A DNA stretch of 64,000 nucleotides from JAJZRJ01 sp040757055 (GCA_040757055.1 JBFLXY010000001.1:124001-188000); one strand, 5' to 3'. Positions 50,998 to 60,660 are shown, numbered from the stretch's first letter. Numbers and translations: made by a program. The notes: generated by a model from the sequence alone, not told the origin.

Positions 50998-51789
50998 TTA
51001 GCGCCGCGTTTCCCCGCCTGTTTTCTCTTTGTAAAGGGAGCCGCCCTGGCCGGCATCGTTCACCCGGTTCCGCCGATATTGCTGATAGGCATCACGCACC
51101 GCCAGGTAAGGATCAAAGGCGGCCTCCTTGAACTCCTCGTAATCCCCCAAGGTGAGCGAGGTGTTGTTCACCTCCCGCCCGCCGTACGCAGCAGCCCCGG
51201 CGCCAAAATCCGAGGCCATGACATAGGAAAGGGGATTGAGGAAGGAATCGCCAGCAAATCCGATGGTGTCGCGCAGCGAGGAGGGCCCCAGCAGCGGCCA
51301 GCAGATGTAGAATCCCTCGCCGGCACCATAGACCCCCAAGGTCTGGCCCAGGTCTTCTTCCTTGCGCTCCAGGCCGAATTCGTTCTTGGCCGGATCGCCG
51401 AAACCGGCGACACCGAGGGTCGAATTGATGACAAAACGGCCGACCTCAATGGCGGTATTTTCCATTTTGCCCTGCAGGAGGTTGTTGACGATCCGCACCG
51501 GCGCCAGCAGGTTGTGGAAGAAGTCGCGGATGCTCATCCGGACATCGTCCGCCACCACGTGGGCATACCCGGTGGCCACCGGTTTCAGGACCCAAAAATA
51601 GAGGCGGTCGTTGAACTCGAAGAAGAAACGGTTCAGCGGCTCCAGGGGGTCGGCGATCACGGCGCCGTTCACCTCGTTGGCGCTGGGAAGATCATCCATG
51701 AAGGGCTCCGCAGCCGCCTGGACCGGGGCTGGTCGCCCTCCCAGCAGGGCCATAAGCAGACAGACGACAACAACTTTTCCGCTGTTCAT
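50998..51789 (-). CDS. mlaA: outer-membrane lipoprotein MlaA (VacJ)
   Basis: 263-aa MlaA: N-terminal signal (MNSGKVVVVCLLMALLGGRP), then DPLEPLNRFFFEFND, VRIVNNLLQGK and a GVYGAGEGFYICWPLLGPSS family block. A clear lipobox is not seen: the Cys of the signal is at CLLMAL, so lipid attachment is uncertain. It is in the mla operon here, unlike E. coli where mlaA is separate. Confidence 0.93.
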   Translation of the reverse strand: MNSGKVVVVCLLMALLGGRPAPVQAAAEPFMDDLPSANEVNGAVIADPLEPLNRFFFEFNDRLYFWVLKPVATGYAHVVADDVRMSIRDFFHNLLAPVRIVNNLLQGKMENTAIEVGRFVINSTLGVAGFGDPAKNEFGLERKEEDLGQTLGVYGAGEGFYICWPLLGPSSLRDTIGFAGDSFLNPLSYVMASDFGAGAAAYGGREVNNTSLTLGDYEEFKEAAFDPYLAVRDAYQQYRRNRVNDAGQGGSLYKEKTGGETRR

Positions 51790-51955
51790 ACAGACTCCTC
51801 ACTCCTGATGCCGGGCAGGCGCCCGACGAACCGTGCGCCCACCGCGCTCTGAAAAACGCCTGCAGTCATCATCGCGCAATTTGCCCTGGCTGGCAAGCAC
51901 GAAAAAGCGACGCCGGCGGGGAGAGAACAACGACATCATGACCCGCGCTAGCGGA

Positions 51956-52402
51956 TCACACCTTGCCGAAGATGTACTTGCTCACCAGTTCTTCCAAGTC
52001 AACCACCGACTCGGTTTCCGTGATCGAATCCCCTCCCTTGAGATACTCATCGGCACCGCCCTGGCTGATCCGCACATACTTGTCGCCGATGATCCCCTGG
52101 GTCCGGACCGAGGCGATGGCATCCTCGCTGATCTTCACATGATCGTTGATCGACAGGGTGATCACCGCCCGATCGGTAGTGCCCAGATCGATTTTCGCCA
52201 CCTTGCCCACGGGTACCCCGGCGATCTCCACCACCGCCCCCGGCTTAAGGCCGGAAATGTTGGTGAATTCCGCTCTGAGTTCATAATTTTTCGCCATGGA
52301 AAAGGGCGAAAACTCGCCCAGCTGCAGCGAGAGATAGACAAAGGCCAGAAAACCTGCCACCACAAAGAGTCCGACGATCAAATCCACATTGATTTTTTTC
52401 AT
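51956..52402 (-). CDS. mlaD: MlaD, MCE-domain membrane protein
   Basis: 148-aa protein with one N-terminal membrane helix (DLIVGLFVVAGFLAFVYLSL) and an MCE domain (FTNISGLKPGAVVEIAGVPVG then KYVRISQGG). Forms the hexameric ring on the MlaEF complex. ATG at 52402 is four bases past mlaF. Confidence 0.94.
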   Translation of the reverse strand: MKKINVDLIVGLFVVAGFLAFVYLSLQLGEFSPFSMAKNYELRAEFTNISGLKPGAVVEIAGVPVGKVAKIDLGTTDRAVITLSINDHVKISEDAIASVRTQGIIGDKYVRISQGGADEYLKGGDSITETESVVDLEELVSKYIFGKV

Positions 52403-52406
52403 GGCG

Positions 52407-53174
52407 CTATTCCGTTTCCCTGCTTCGATAGATGTTGCCCATGGTGGTACGGACAAAGTCCCTGATGGCCGGATCAGCACTGTGCTGGATGGCCTCCGGG
52501 TTTTCGAACGAGGAGATGCTCCCCTTGTCCATGATGATGACCTGATCGGCCAGATTGAAAATTTTGGGGATATCGTGGCTTACGATGACGGAGGTATAGC
52601 CGAACCGCTGCTGGGTCCGGAGAAAAAGCTGATAGATCTCCATGGATTTTTCCGGATCCAACCCGGTGGTGGGTTCATCAAAAAGCATGATCTCCGGCTG
52701 CAGCATGAGCGCCCGGGCCAGCCCCACCCGTTTTTTCATGCCGCCCGAAAGCTGGGCCGGAAACTTGCCTTCGTGACCGGAAAGTCCGAGTTGGTCGAGC
52801 ATGGAGAGCACCTTGGCGCTGATCTCCTCGCGGGAAAATCTGGTGCGCTCCTCCAGGGGCAGGGCCACGTTGTCGAAAACCGAAAGGGAATCAAGCAGGG
52901 CCGCCCCCTGGAACAGAACGCCGAAATGGGTTCGGATCTCGTTCAGTTCGCGGGTGCGCATCTGGCCAACATCCTGGCCCTTGACCAGAATCTGCCCCGC
53001 ATCGGGCTTCAAAAGCCCCAGGATGAGCTTCAGGGTGACGCTTTTGCCCTGACCGCTGCCGCCGGCGATCACCGTGGTCTTGCCGGCCGGGATGGCAAAG
53101 CTCACCCGGTTCAGCACCTGCTGGCGGCCAAAGGATTTGCTGACGGCGTCGAAGTGGATGATCGGCTCGCTCAT
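52407..53174 (-). CDS. mlaF: ABC transporter ATP-binding protein MlaF
   Basis: 255-aa ATPase of the Mla phospholipid transporter. Walker A GGSGQGKSVTLK, signature LSGGMKKRVGLAR, Walker B IMLFDEPTTGLDP and switch His VSHD are present. Overlaps mlaE by four bases. Confidence 0.95.
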   Translation of the reverse strand: MSEPIIHFDAVSKSFGRQQVLNRVSFAIPAGKTTVIAGGSGQGKSVTLKLILGLLKPDAGQILVKGQDVGQMRTRELNEIRTHFGVLFQGAALLDSLSVFDNVALPLEERTRFSREEISAKVLSMLDQLGLSGHEGKFPAQLSGGMKKRVGLARALMLQPEIMLFDEPTTGLDPEKSMEIYQLFLRTQQRFGYTSVIVSHDIPKIFNLADQVIIMDKGSISSFENPEAIQHSADPAIRDFVRTTMGNIYRSRETE

Positions 53175-53959
53175 AGCAGGATCGCGGTCAAGAGGTAGTC
53201 CCAGATCAGGATGCTGATGGAGGAAAGCACCACCGCCTGGGTGGTCACCCGGCTCACCCCTTCGGCGCCGAAACCGGCGCCGCGGATGGCATGGACGAAG
53301 TAGCCGCGGCCGGTGCAGATCCAGACCACCAGCAGGGCAAAGACAAAAGACTTGATGATGCCCATGTTGATGTCCTTGTTGACGACGCTCTGCTCCATAC
53401 CGCTGAAATAGGCCCCGGGGTTGACGCCCAGCAGCTCGACCCCGGCAACGTAGCCGCCGAAGATGCCGACCACGTTGAAAATGAGGGTGAGAGCCGGGAT
53501 GGAAATGATGGTGGCCAGAAATTTTGGGGTAATGAGGTAGCGGAAAGGGTCCACCGCCATGCATTCCAGGGCGTCGATCTGTTCGGAGTTGCGCATGATG
53601 CCGATCTCGGCGCACATGGCCGACCCGGCCCGGCCAGTGACCATGAGCGCCGTCAGCACCGGCCCCAGTTCGCGGATGAGCGAGAGGGCCACCGCCGAAC
53701 CGAGCGCCCCTTCGGAGCCGAACTTGCGCAGGGTGTAGTATCCTTGCAGTCCCAGGACCATACCGGTGAAGGCCGCTGTAAAAAAAATGACGGCAAAGGA
53801 ATTGGCGCCGATGAGCTGGGCTTGCCGGATGGTGGCCTGGAGACGGAAAGGACGCTTAAAAATGCCCCCAACGGCCCGCAGCAGGAAGAGCCCCATCCGG
53901 CCCAGGTCCTGCAGATAATAGATGGTGTTGTTGCCGAGCCGCTCGATCCGTTGCAGCAT
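53171..53959 (-). CDS. mlaE: ABC transporter permease MlaE
   Basis: 262-aa permease with five to six membrane helices. Family segments IRELGPVLTALMVTGRAGSAM and IDALECMAVDPFRYLITPK are intact. Start at 53959 (MLQRIERLGNN); codons further upstream add a non-conserved leader. First gene of mlaE-F-D-A-C. No mlaB (STAS) gene is seen in the operon. Confidence 0.94.
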   Translation of the reverse strand: MLQRIERLGNNTIYYLQDLGRMGLFLLRAVGGIFKRPFRLQATIRQAQLIGANSFAVIFFTAAFTGMVLGLQGYYTLRKFGSEGALGSAVALSLIRELGPVLTALMVTGRAGSAMCAEIGIMRNSEQIDALECMAVDPFRYLITPKFLATIISIPALTLIFNVVGIFGGYVAGVELLGVNPGAYFSGMEQSVVNKDINMGIIKSFVFALLVVWICTGRGYFVHAIRGAGFGAEGVSRVTTQAVVLSSISILIWDYLLTAILL

Positions 53960-54140
53960 GGTATGATTACTCTCCACTCTGCAGGCTGCAACCCGCCCTG
54001 GGCCATCCCGCCATTTCCATAAAAAAACCCAATCAAAACAAAACGTAAGCAGGATATACAGACCACTACCGCTTGTCAAGCGGATTCTCGCCCGGCATAC
54101 TGCTCATTTCCCGCAGCCAGCGAGCCGGACGCGGAAAACA

Positions 54141-54169
54141 AAAAAGGGATCAACGCTGCCGTTGATCCC
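54141..54169 (-). terminator. terminator of the tRNA-Val/tRNA-Asp transcript
   Basis: Perfect 10-bp stem GGGATCAACG / CGTTGATCCC with 4-base loop, followed on the minus strand by TTTTTTG. It lies 13 bases beyond tRNA-Asp. Confidence 0.9.
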
Positions 54170-54181
54170 TCTCTGTTCTGC

Positions 54182-54258
54182 TGGCGGAGTGGACGGGGCT
54201 CGAACCCGCGACCTCCGGCGTGACAGGCCGGCGTTCTAACCGACTGAACTACCACTCC
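54182..54258 (-). tRNA. tRNA-Asp (anticodon GUC)
   Basis: 77 bases with encoded CCA. Acceptor GGAGTGG/CCACTCC, anticodon arm GCCGG-CCUGUCACG-CCGG with GUC, and GGTTCGAGCCC T-arm are visible. Confidence 0.97.
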
Positions 54259-54265
54259 TCAAGTA

Positions 54266-54341
54266 TGGTGGGTGAAACAGGGATCGAACCTGTGACCCTC
54301 GGCTTGTAAGGCCGATGCTCTCCCGGCTGAGCTATTCACCC
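54266..54341 (-). tRNA. tRNA-Val (anticodon UAC)
   Basis: 76 bases with encoded CCA. Acceptor GGGTGAA/TTCACCC, D-arm AGCTCAGCCGGGAGAGC, anticodon CUUACAA loop with UAC and T-arm GGTTCGATCCC. Transcribed first, seven bases ahead of tRNA-Asp. Confidence 0.97.
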
Positions 54342-54357
54342 GCACCAATGTGGACCC

Positions 54358-54386
54358 CTTTAAACATGCCGTCCGGCTTTCGTCAA
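54358..54386 (-). promoter_or_regulatory. promoter of the tRNA-Val/tRNA-Asp genes
   Basis: Minus strand TTGACG (54381-54386), 16-17 base spacer and TTTAAA/TTAAAG (54358-54364), about 17 bases ahead of tRNA-Val. Confidence 0.6.
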
Positions 54387-54463
54387 GGAAAAAACAGGAC
54401 GCGGGTACGGAAAATCTCCGGCTGCCAGCAGGCACCGCAACGGGCCAGCCGCCCGGCCACGGC

Positions 54464-56875
54464 TCAGTGGGGCGCAGCGGTGCCGGAACTGTACGCAAGG
54501 TCGCTGGCGAGCCGGGAGTCTGCCGCGCCCTTGAACAGAATTTCGTTTTCCCGGAAAAGCAGGGCCTTTTCCAGCACCTGATCCACGTGCTCCACCAGAA
54601 TGATCTCCATATCCTTCAGTATCTTGGCAGGAATTTCCTTGAGATCGCGCTCGTTCTCCTTGGGGATGAGCACCAGCTTGATGTTGCCGCGCCTGGCCGC
54701 CAGCAGCTTCTCGGTGAGCCCCCCAATGGGAAGCACCCGGCCGCGCAGGGTCACCTCGCCGGTCATGGCCACCTCCTTGCGCACCGGAATCTTCAGCATG
54801 GCCGAGACCAGGGAGGTCACCATGGTAATCCCGGCGGACGGCCCATCCTTGGGGATGGCACCCTCGGGCACATGAATGTGGATGTCGAGATTCTGGTAGA
54901 AGTCGGGCAGCAACCCGAGGCGCAGGGCACGGGTCCGCACGTAGGTCAGGGCGGCCTGGGCCGACTCCTGCATCACCTCGCCCAGCTTGCCGGTGACGGT
55001 GAGCTTGCCCTTGCCGGGCATGAGCGCGGTCTCGATCTGGAGCAGTTCGCCGCCCACCTCGGTCCAGGCCAGCCCAGTGGCGAGCCCCACCCGGTCGCTC
55101 TCCTCGGCGAGCCCGAAACGGTATTTGGGCACCCCGAGGTAGGTGGCGATGGAGGCGGGCGTGATCCGGAAGCGTCTGGTCGTCTTCTTCTGCAACCGCT
55201 CCCGGGCCACCTTGCGGCAAATGGCGGCAATGGAGCGCTCAAGGTTCCGCACCCCGGCCTCGCGGGTATAACGGCGGATGATCTCCCGCACCGCAGCCTC
55301 GGCCACCGTAATGTCGCCTGGCTGGAAACCGTTGACCTCCAGCTGCTTGGGCACCAGAAACCCCTGGGCAATCCGGACCTTGTCCTCCTCGGTGTAGCCG
55401 TTAAGCTTGATGATCTCCATCCGGTCCTGAAGCGGCGCCGGAATTCCCATCAGGGTGTTGGCCGTGGTCACGAAGAAGACGTCGGAGAGATCATAATCCA
55501 AGTCGAGATAGTGGTCATTGAAAGTGCTGTTCTGCTCCGGATCGAGCACCTCCAGCAGCGCGGCCGAGGGATCGCCCCGGAAATCCATGCTCATCTTGTC
55601 GACCTCGTCGAGGCAGACCACCGGGTTCACCACCTTGGCCTTCTGCATGGAATGGATGATCTTGCCCGGCATGGCGCCGATATAGGTGCGGCGGTGGCCG
55701 CGGATTTCCGCCTCGTCCCGCACCCCGCCAAGGGAAAGACGCACGAACTTGCGCCCCATGGCCCGGGCAATGGACTTGCAGAGCGAGGTCTTGCCCACGC
55801 CCGGCGGGCCGACCAGACAGAGGATCGGCCCCTTGATCTTGGCCACCTGGGCCTGCACTGCCAGGTACTCCAGGATACGCTCCTTGGGCTTGCTCAGGCC
55901 GTAGTGGTCCGCCTCAAGGATGCGCTCCGCCCCGCCGATGTCGATGACCGCCTCGCTCTTCTCCTGCCAGGGAAGATTGAGAATGCAGTCGATGTAGTTG
56001 CGCACCACCGTGGCCTCGGCCGACATGGCGGGCATCATCTTCAGCTTCTTGAACTCCTGCTCCGCCTTGTCGCGGGCGGCCTGGGGCAGGTTCTTCTGCT
56101 TGATCGCCTTTTCCAGTTCGGCCAGTTCGGAGCCCGCCTCGTCGGACCCGCCCATCTCCTTCTGGATGGCGCGGAGCTGCTCGGCCAGGTAATACTCCTT
56201 CTGGGTTTTGTCCATCTTCTGCTTCACCCGGCTGCGGATATTCTCTTCCAGGCGGGAGATTTCGATTTCCTTATGGATCAGCCCCAGAACCAGGTCCAGA
56301 CGTTCGATGAGCGGAAAGGCGGCGAGAATTGGCTGTTTTTCCGCCACTCCCACCGGCAGGTGCGCCGCCAGCACATCAACGAACCTGGCGGGATCTTCGA
56401 TGCGGGCCAGCGACTTGATCACCTCGCTGGGCACCTTCTTGCTGTGCTTGACGTATTCGCGGAAAACTTCCCGCAATTCGCGAACATAGGCCGTGGCCTC
56501 GCGGGATGAGGGCGCCTCCTCGACATGCTCCTCGACGCGAACCACAAAAAATTCGGCATGGGGCAGATGCCCCACCACCCGCGCCCGCCGTTTGCCTTCC
56601 ACCAGCGCCTTGATGGTGCCGTCGGGCAGCCGCAGCAGCTGCATGACCGTGGCCACGGTGCCGACCTCGTGAACGCCCTCTTCCGCAGGGTCGTCTTCCG
56701 CCGCATCCTTCTGGGTGGCGAGAAATATCTCGGAACGCCGGGCCATGGCCTCTTCCAGGGCCTTGATGGAGCGTTCCCGTCCCACCACCAGCGGGGCCAC
56801 CATGTGCGGGAAGAGCACGATGTCCCTGAGGGGCATCAGGGGAAAGATCTTGTCGTCGGAAGCAACGGAACTCAT
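54464..56875 (-). CDS. lon: ATP-dependent protease Lon
   Basis: 803-aa LonA. N-terminal substrate domain starts FPLMPLRDIVLFPHMV; AAA motor has Walker A GPPGVGKTSL, Walker B CLDEVDKM and SLGGVRDEAEIRGHRRTY; protease dyad is Ser in PKDGPSAGITM and Lys in GGLTEKLLAARRG. Degrades misfolded and regulatory proteins. Sits downstream of clpX, forming a proteostasis block tig-clpP-clpX-lon. Confidence 0.97.
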   Translation of the reverse strand: MSSVASDDKIFPLMPLRDIVLFPHMVAPLVVGRERSIKALEEAMARRSEIFLATQKDAAEDDPAEEGVHEVGTVATVMQLLRLPDGTIKALVEGKRRARVVGHLPHAEFFVVRVEEHVEEAPSSREATAYVRELREVFREYVKHSKKVPSEVIKSLARIEDPARFVDVLAAHLPVGVAEKQPILAAFPLIERLDLVLGLIHKEIEISRLEENIRSRVKQKMDKTQKEYYLAEQLRAIQKEMGGSDEAGSELAELEKAIKQKNLPQAARDKAEQEFKKLKMMPAMSAEATVVRNYIDCILNLPWQEKSEAVIDIGGAERILEADHYGLSKPKERILEYLAVQAQVAKIKGPILCLVGPPGVGKTSLCKSIARAMGRKFVRLSLGGVRDEAEIRGHRRTYIGAMPGKIIHSMQKAKVVNPVVCLDEVDKMSMDFRGDPSAALLEVLDPEQNSTFNDHYLDLDYDLSDVFFVTTANTLMGIPAPLQDRMEIIKLNGYTEEDKVRIAQGFLVPKQLEVNGFQPGDITVAEAAVREIIRRYTREAGVRNLERSIAAICRKVARERLQKKTTRRFRITPASIATYLGVPKYRFGLAEESDRVGLATGLAWTEVGGELLQIETALMPGKGKLTVTGKLGEVMQESAQAALTYVRTRALRLGLLPDFYQNLDIHIHVPEGAIPKDGPSAGITMVTSLVSAMLKIPVRKEVAMTGEVTLRGRVLPIGGLTEKLLAARRGNIKLVLIPKENERDLKEIPAKILKDMEIILVEHVDQVLEKALLFRENEILFKGAADSRLASDLAYSSGTAAPH

Positions 56876-56903
56876 GACGGATAGAAAAGCGACCGGCAGT
56901 CGA

Positions 56904-58166
56904 TCAGGCGCTCTTCTTGGTCTCCTCGTTGTCGTAGAGCACCACCGGATAATCGCGGTTGACGATCACCTGTTCGCTGATCACGCACTCCCGGACATTG
57001 GACTTGGAGGGCAGTTCGTACATCACGTCGAGCATCGCCTCCTCCATCACCGCCCTGAGGCCGCGGGCGCCGGACTTGCGGCGGATCGCCTCCTGGGCGA
57101 TGGCGTTCAGTGCCCCTTCGGTAAAGCGCAGGCGGATGCCGTCGTACTCGAAGAGTTTTTCGTACTGTTTGGTGAGTGCATTCCTGGGTTCGCGCAGGAT
57201 GCGGACCAGATCCTCCTCCTGCAGTTCCTCCATGGTGGCCACCACCGGCAGACGGCCCACCAGCTCGGGGATGAGGCCGAAGCGCAGCAGGTCCTCGGAC
57301 TCGGTCTGGGCCAGGATCTCGCCCATCTTCTTCTTGGTCTTGCCCACCACCTTGGCGCCGAACCCCATGGACTTGGTGCCGACCCGCTGGCGGATCACGT
57401 TCTCAAGGCCGACAAAGGCGCCGCCGCAGATGAAGAGGATGTTCGAGGTGTCGATCTTGATGTATTCCTGCTGCGGGTGCTTGCGGCCGCCCTTGGGCGG
57501 CACGTTGGCAATGGTGCCCTCGATGATCTTGAGCAGGGCCTGCTGCACGCCCTCGCCGGAGACATCGCGGGTGATGGAAGCGGAATCGGACTTGCGGGCG
57601 ATCTTGTCGATTTCGTCGATATAGACGATGCCGCGCTGGGCCCGCTGCACGTCGTGGTCAGCGGCCTGGAGCAGGCTGACCAGGATGTTCTCCACGTCCT
57701 CGCCCACATACCCTGCCTCGGTGAGGGTGGTGGCGTCGGCGATGGTGAAGGGCACGTTCAGGATGCGGGCCAGGGTCTGGGCCAGCAGGGTCTTGCCGCT
57801 GCCGGTGGGGCCGATGAGCAGGATGTTGCTCTTCTGCAGTTCCACCTCGTTGCCGTCGCCCCGGCCCTGGGCCTCGATCCTTTTATAATGGTTGTGCACC
57901 GCCACGGCAAGGATGCGCTTGGCCTGTTCCTGGCCGATCACATAGCCATCGAGGTGCACCTTGATGTCCACCGGCTTCATGGTGACCGCTTCGGCCTGGG
58001 CCTCCAGCTCCTGCTGGCGGTCCTCGCTGACGATCTCGTTGCAGAGATCAATGCACTCGTTGCAGATGTAGACCGTCGGGCCGGCGATGAGCTTCTTGAC
58101 CTCGTCCTGCGTCTTGCCGCAGAAGGAACAGGTCACCTCGATCTCGCCGTTGTGGTTCTTGGCCAT
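56904..58166 (-). CDS. clpX: ATP-dependent Clp protease ATP-binding subunit ClpX
   Basis: 420-aa unfoldase. Zinc-binding domain C13, C16, C35, C38; Walker A IGPTGSGKTLL; Walker B IVYIDEIDKI; pore loop GYVGED; and MGFGA in the position of the ClpP-docking IGF loop (SMGFGAK). Two bases separate it from clpP. Confidence 0.97.
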   Translation of the reverse strand: MAKNHNGEIEVTCSFCGKTQDEVKKLIAGPTVYICNECIDLCNEIVSEDRQQELEAQAEAVTMKPVDIKVHLDGYVIGQEQAKRILAVAVHNHYKRIEAQGRGDGNEVELQKSNILLIGPTGSGKTLLAQTLARILNVPFTIADATTLTEAGYVGEDVENILVSLLQAADHDVQRAQRGIVYIDEIDKIARKSDSASITRDVSGEGVQQALLKIIEGTIANVPPKGGRKHPQQEYIKIDTSNILFICGGAFVGLENVIRQRVGTKSMGFGAKVVGKTKKKMGEILAQTESEDLLRFGLIPELVGRLPVVATMEELQEEDLVRILREPRNALTKQYEKLFEYDGIRLRFTEGALNAIAQEAIRRKSGARGLRAVMEEAMLDVMYELPSKSNVRECVISEQVIVNRDYPVVLYDNEETKKSA

Positions 58167-58168
58167 GC

Positions 58169-58771
58169 TTACGACTCCTCGCTGGGGTTCGACCGTTCAA
58201 CCAAAACTTTATCAATTATACCATACTCCCTGGCCTCTTCGGCACTCATAAAATAGTCCCGCTCGGTGTCGGCCTCGATCCTCTTGAGTTTCTGGCCGCT
58301 GTGATCCGCCAGTATCTTGTTGAGATTCTGGCGGATCTTGAGGATTTCCCGGGCATGGATGTCGATGTCGGTGGCCTGGCCCTGGAAGCCGCCCATGGGC
58401 TGGTGAATGAGAATGCGCGAGTTGGGCAGCGAGTAGCGCTTGCCCTTGGTGCCGGCAGCAAGCAGCACCGCGCCCATGCTGGCAGCCTGGCCCAGGCAGA
58501 GAGTGGCGATGTCGCACTTCACATAGCGCATGGTGTCGTAGATGGCCAGCCCGGCGGTCACCACCCCACCCGGCGAGTTGATGTAGAAGGTGATGTCCTT
58601 GTCCGGGTCCTCCGCTTCCAGGAACAGCATCTGGGCGATGACCACGTTGGCCACCTCGTCGTTCACCGCGGTGCCGAGGAAGATGATGCGCTCCTTGAGC
58701 AACCGGGAATAAATGTCGTAGGAGCGCTCGCCGCGCGGGGTCTGTTCGATGACAAAGGGGATCAGGCTCAT
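58169..58771 (-). CDS. clpP: ATP-dependent Clp protease proteolytic subunit ClpP
   Basis: 200-aa serine peptidase forming the tetradecameric chamber. S98 (GQAASMGA), H123 (RILIHQP) and the Asp of ERDYFMSAEEA make the triad. The ATG at 58771 starts SLIPFVIEQT, the normal N-terminus; the frame is open upstream without similarity. Confidence 0.97.
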   Translation of the reverse strand: MSLIPFVIEQTPRGERSYDIYSRLLKERIIFLGTAVNDEVANVVIAQMLFLEAEDPDKDITFYINSPGGVVTAGLAIYDTMRYVKCDIATLCLGQAASMGAVLLAAGTKGKRYSLPNSRILIHQPMGGFQGQATDIDIHAREILKIRQNLNKILADHSGQKLKRIEADTERDYFMSAEEAREYGIIDKVLVERSNPSEES

Positions 58772-58805
58772 GCGTCCGTACCTTTTCGTGCTGGTTGGAT
58801 AGGTT

Positions 58806-60101
58806 TCAGGCCGTGGCGGCCACGCGTTTGACCGAGGCATGTTCAACGAGGAAGCTTAAGATCTTCTCGCTCAAGAGTTCGCTCATGAAGGGCAGCAGTT
58901 CGTTGCGGCTCTGGAAGAATTTCTTCACCTCGTCCATGGGCATATTATACTGATCGGCAATCCGCTGGAAACCCTTTTCAATATCTTCGTTCTCCAGCTT
59001 GATACCCTCTTTTTCCGCGATCTTCTTGAGCAGGAAATCGCCGCGCACCCGCTTTTCGGCCGCCTCCCTGTACTGCTCGACGAGCTTTTCCTTGGTCAGG
59101 CCGGCGGACTCCAGGGTCATGCCCTGCCGGTCAAGGTTGTTCTCCAGTTCCTTGATGAGCCCCTCGATTTCATAGGCCACCAGGCGCGGCGGCACCTCGA
59201 AGGGATGTTTTTCCAACAAATTGGCCATGAGCCGGTCGGTGAGATCGCCGCGCTGGGCCTCTTCCTTTTTCTTGGTCCGGCGTTCCCGGATCTGCTGCCT
59301 GAGGTCATCGAGGCCCTTGAACTCCTCGCCCACCTCCTTGGCAAAATCGTCGTCCAGGGCCGGCAGCACCCGCTCCTTGACATCCTTTACGGTGATGCGG
59401 AACTCCACCTTCTTGCCCGCCAGCACCGGGTTCGAGAATCCGGCAGGAAATTCCACTTCCTGCACCGCCTCCTCCCCCTTTCTGAGGCCGACGAGCTTTT
59501 CCTCGAACTCCTTGCCGTTGCGACCCGACCCCACATCCACCGAGTAGTTCTCGCCCCTGACCTCCTTCATGGCCGCACCATCGTGGAAGCCGGCAAAGTC
59601 GATGATGGCGATATCGCCCTCGGCAATGCCGCGGTCTTCCACGCTCTTCAATGGCGCCATCTGGCGGCGCAGGGCCTCGAGTTCCTGATCCACCTCGGCG
59701 TCGCTCACCGCCACCTCCGGCTGCTCGACTTCAAGCCCCCTGTATTCGCCCAGTTCAAACTGCGGCCGGACATCCACCTCGGCCTGATAGGCAAAGGAGC
59801 CGTCGGCCTCGTACTTGTAGTCGCGGATCTCGGGATGGGCCACGGCATCGAGATTGACCTTTTCCAGGGCATCGAAGTAGGTGTCCTGGATCATCCTGTC
59901 GGCCACGTCGTATTCCACCTTGGGGCCGTAGTTCTTTTCCAGCACCTGGCGCGGCACCTTGCCCTTGCGGAACCCCTTGAGGTTCACCTCGTGCTTCAGC
60001 TTGTCGTAGGCCGCTTCAAGCGCCTTGGCCACGTAGTCCTGCGGCAGCGTGATGCTCATCCGCTTCGTCAATGCACTGAGATCTTCGACATTCACCTGCA
60101 T
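58806..60101 (-). CDS. tig: trigger factor
   Basis: 431-aa ribosome-bound chaperone. N-terminal ribosome-docking domain with GFRKGKVPRQV (the family GFRxGKxP signature), a central FKBP-type isomerase domain (about residues 155-240), and a helical C-terminal domain. AAGGAAGGA ribosome binding site. First gene of tig-clpP-clpX-lon. Confidence 0.96.
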   Translation of the reverse strand: MQVNVEDLSALTKRMSITLPQDYVAKALEAAYDKLKHEVNLKGFRKGKVPRQVLEKNYGPKVEYDVADRMIQDTYFDALEKVNLDAVAHPEIRDYKYEADGSFAYQAEVDVRPQFELGEYRGLEVEQPEVAVSDAEVDQELEALRRQMAPLKSVEDRGIAEGDIAIIDFAGFHDGAAMKEVRGENYSVDVGSGRNGKEFEEKLVGLRKGEEAVQEVEFPAGFSNPVLAGKKVEFRITVKDVKERVLPALDDDFAKEVGEEFKGLDDLRQQIRERRTKKKEEAQRGDLTDRLMANLLEKHPFEVPPRLVAYEIEGLIKELENNLDRQGMTLESAGLTKEKLVEQYREAAEKRVRGDFLLKKIAEKEGIKLENEDIEKGFQRIADQYNMPMDEVKKFFQSRNELLPFMSELLSEKILSFLVEHASVKRVAATA

Positions 60102-60259
60102 GATCCATCCTTCCTTTGCGTGTTCCGGTTATTCTGTACTGACGGCAGGAAAAAACAGGGAAACCCAACGGCCTGAAATGTGATTCGCACTCGAACGCGT
60201 AAAGGGTGCTCTCACCTGCGCATCAACCTATTGTTTCGCATGCCTGCACTGCAGACGCA

Positions 60260-60342
60260 TGGTGCGAGAGAGGGGAGTCGAACCCCTACGGTTGCCCGCT
60301 GGATCCTAAGTCCAGTGCGTCTGCCAGTTCCGCCACTCTCGC
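60260..60342 (-). tRNA. tRNA-Leu (anticodon UAG)
   Basis: 83 bases with encoded CCA; class II. Acceptor GCGAGAG/CTCTCGC, anticodon arm CTGGA-CU-UAG-GA-TCCAG, variable arm CGGGCAACCG and GGTTCGACTCC T-arm are visible. UAG reads CUN codons, mainly CUA/CUG. Confidence 0.97.
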
Positions 60343-60353
60343 GCAACCGGGTA

Positions 60354-60382
60354 AAAATAATCAAATTTAGGAAACCCGTCAA
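60354..60382 (-). promoter_or_regulatory. promoter of tRNA-Leu(UAG)
   Basis: Minus strand TTGACG (60377-60382), 17-base AT-rich spacer, TATTTT (60354-60359), placed 11 bases ahead of the tRNA. A good sigma70 match. Confidence 0.7.
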
Positions 60383-60660
60383 GTTAAGATGGACGAACCA
60401 GGCGCACCAGACCGCACGGGAGGGAACGTGAAAACAACAAGTTCCATGACGCGATCCACCGCCGGCATGGTTCCCTCCCCCGGCCAATATAGAGCGCCAG
60501 CGACCGTCGCGAATCGCGTGACCCGAGCATGACCCGCCGATGCCGGCCCGGCCGTTCGCCAGACGGCGAGGCCAGCGAATTTCGTTGACTTTTCAGCCCA
60601 TTATTGCTAGCAAGAAGGCCGACAAGAACCGATAATGCCCCCTCTTCCGCAGGCATACGC
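60383..60660. other. intergenic region upstream of the MetE-like gene
   Basis: No gene seen. It carries the tRNA-Leu promoter at its left edge and a candidate plus-strand promoter at 60585-60613. I looked for SAM or cobalamin riboswitch cores and saw none. Confidence 0.5.
60585..60613 (+). promoter_or_regulatory. candidate promoter of the MetE-like gene
   Basis: TTGACT (60585-60590), a 17-base spacer and TAGCAA (60608-60613), about 48 bases ahead of the ATG. The -10 box is weak. Confidence 0.35.
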
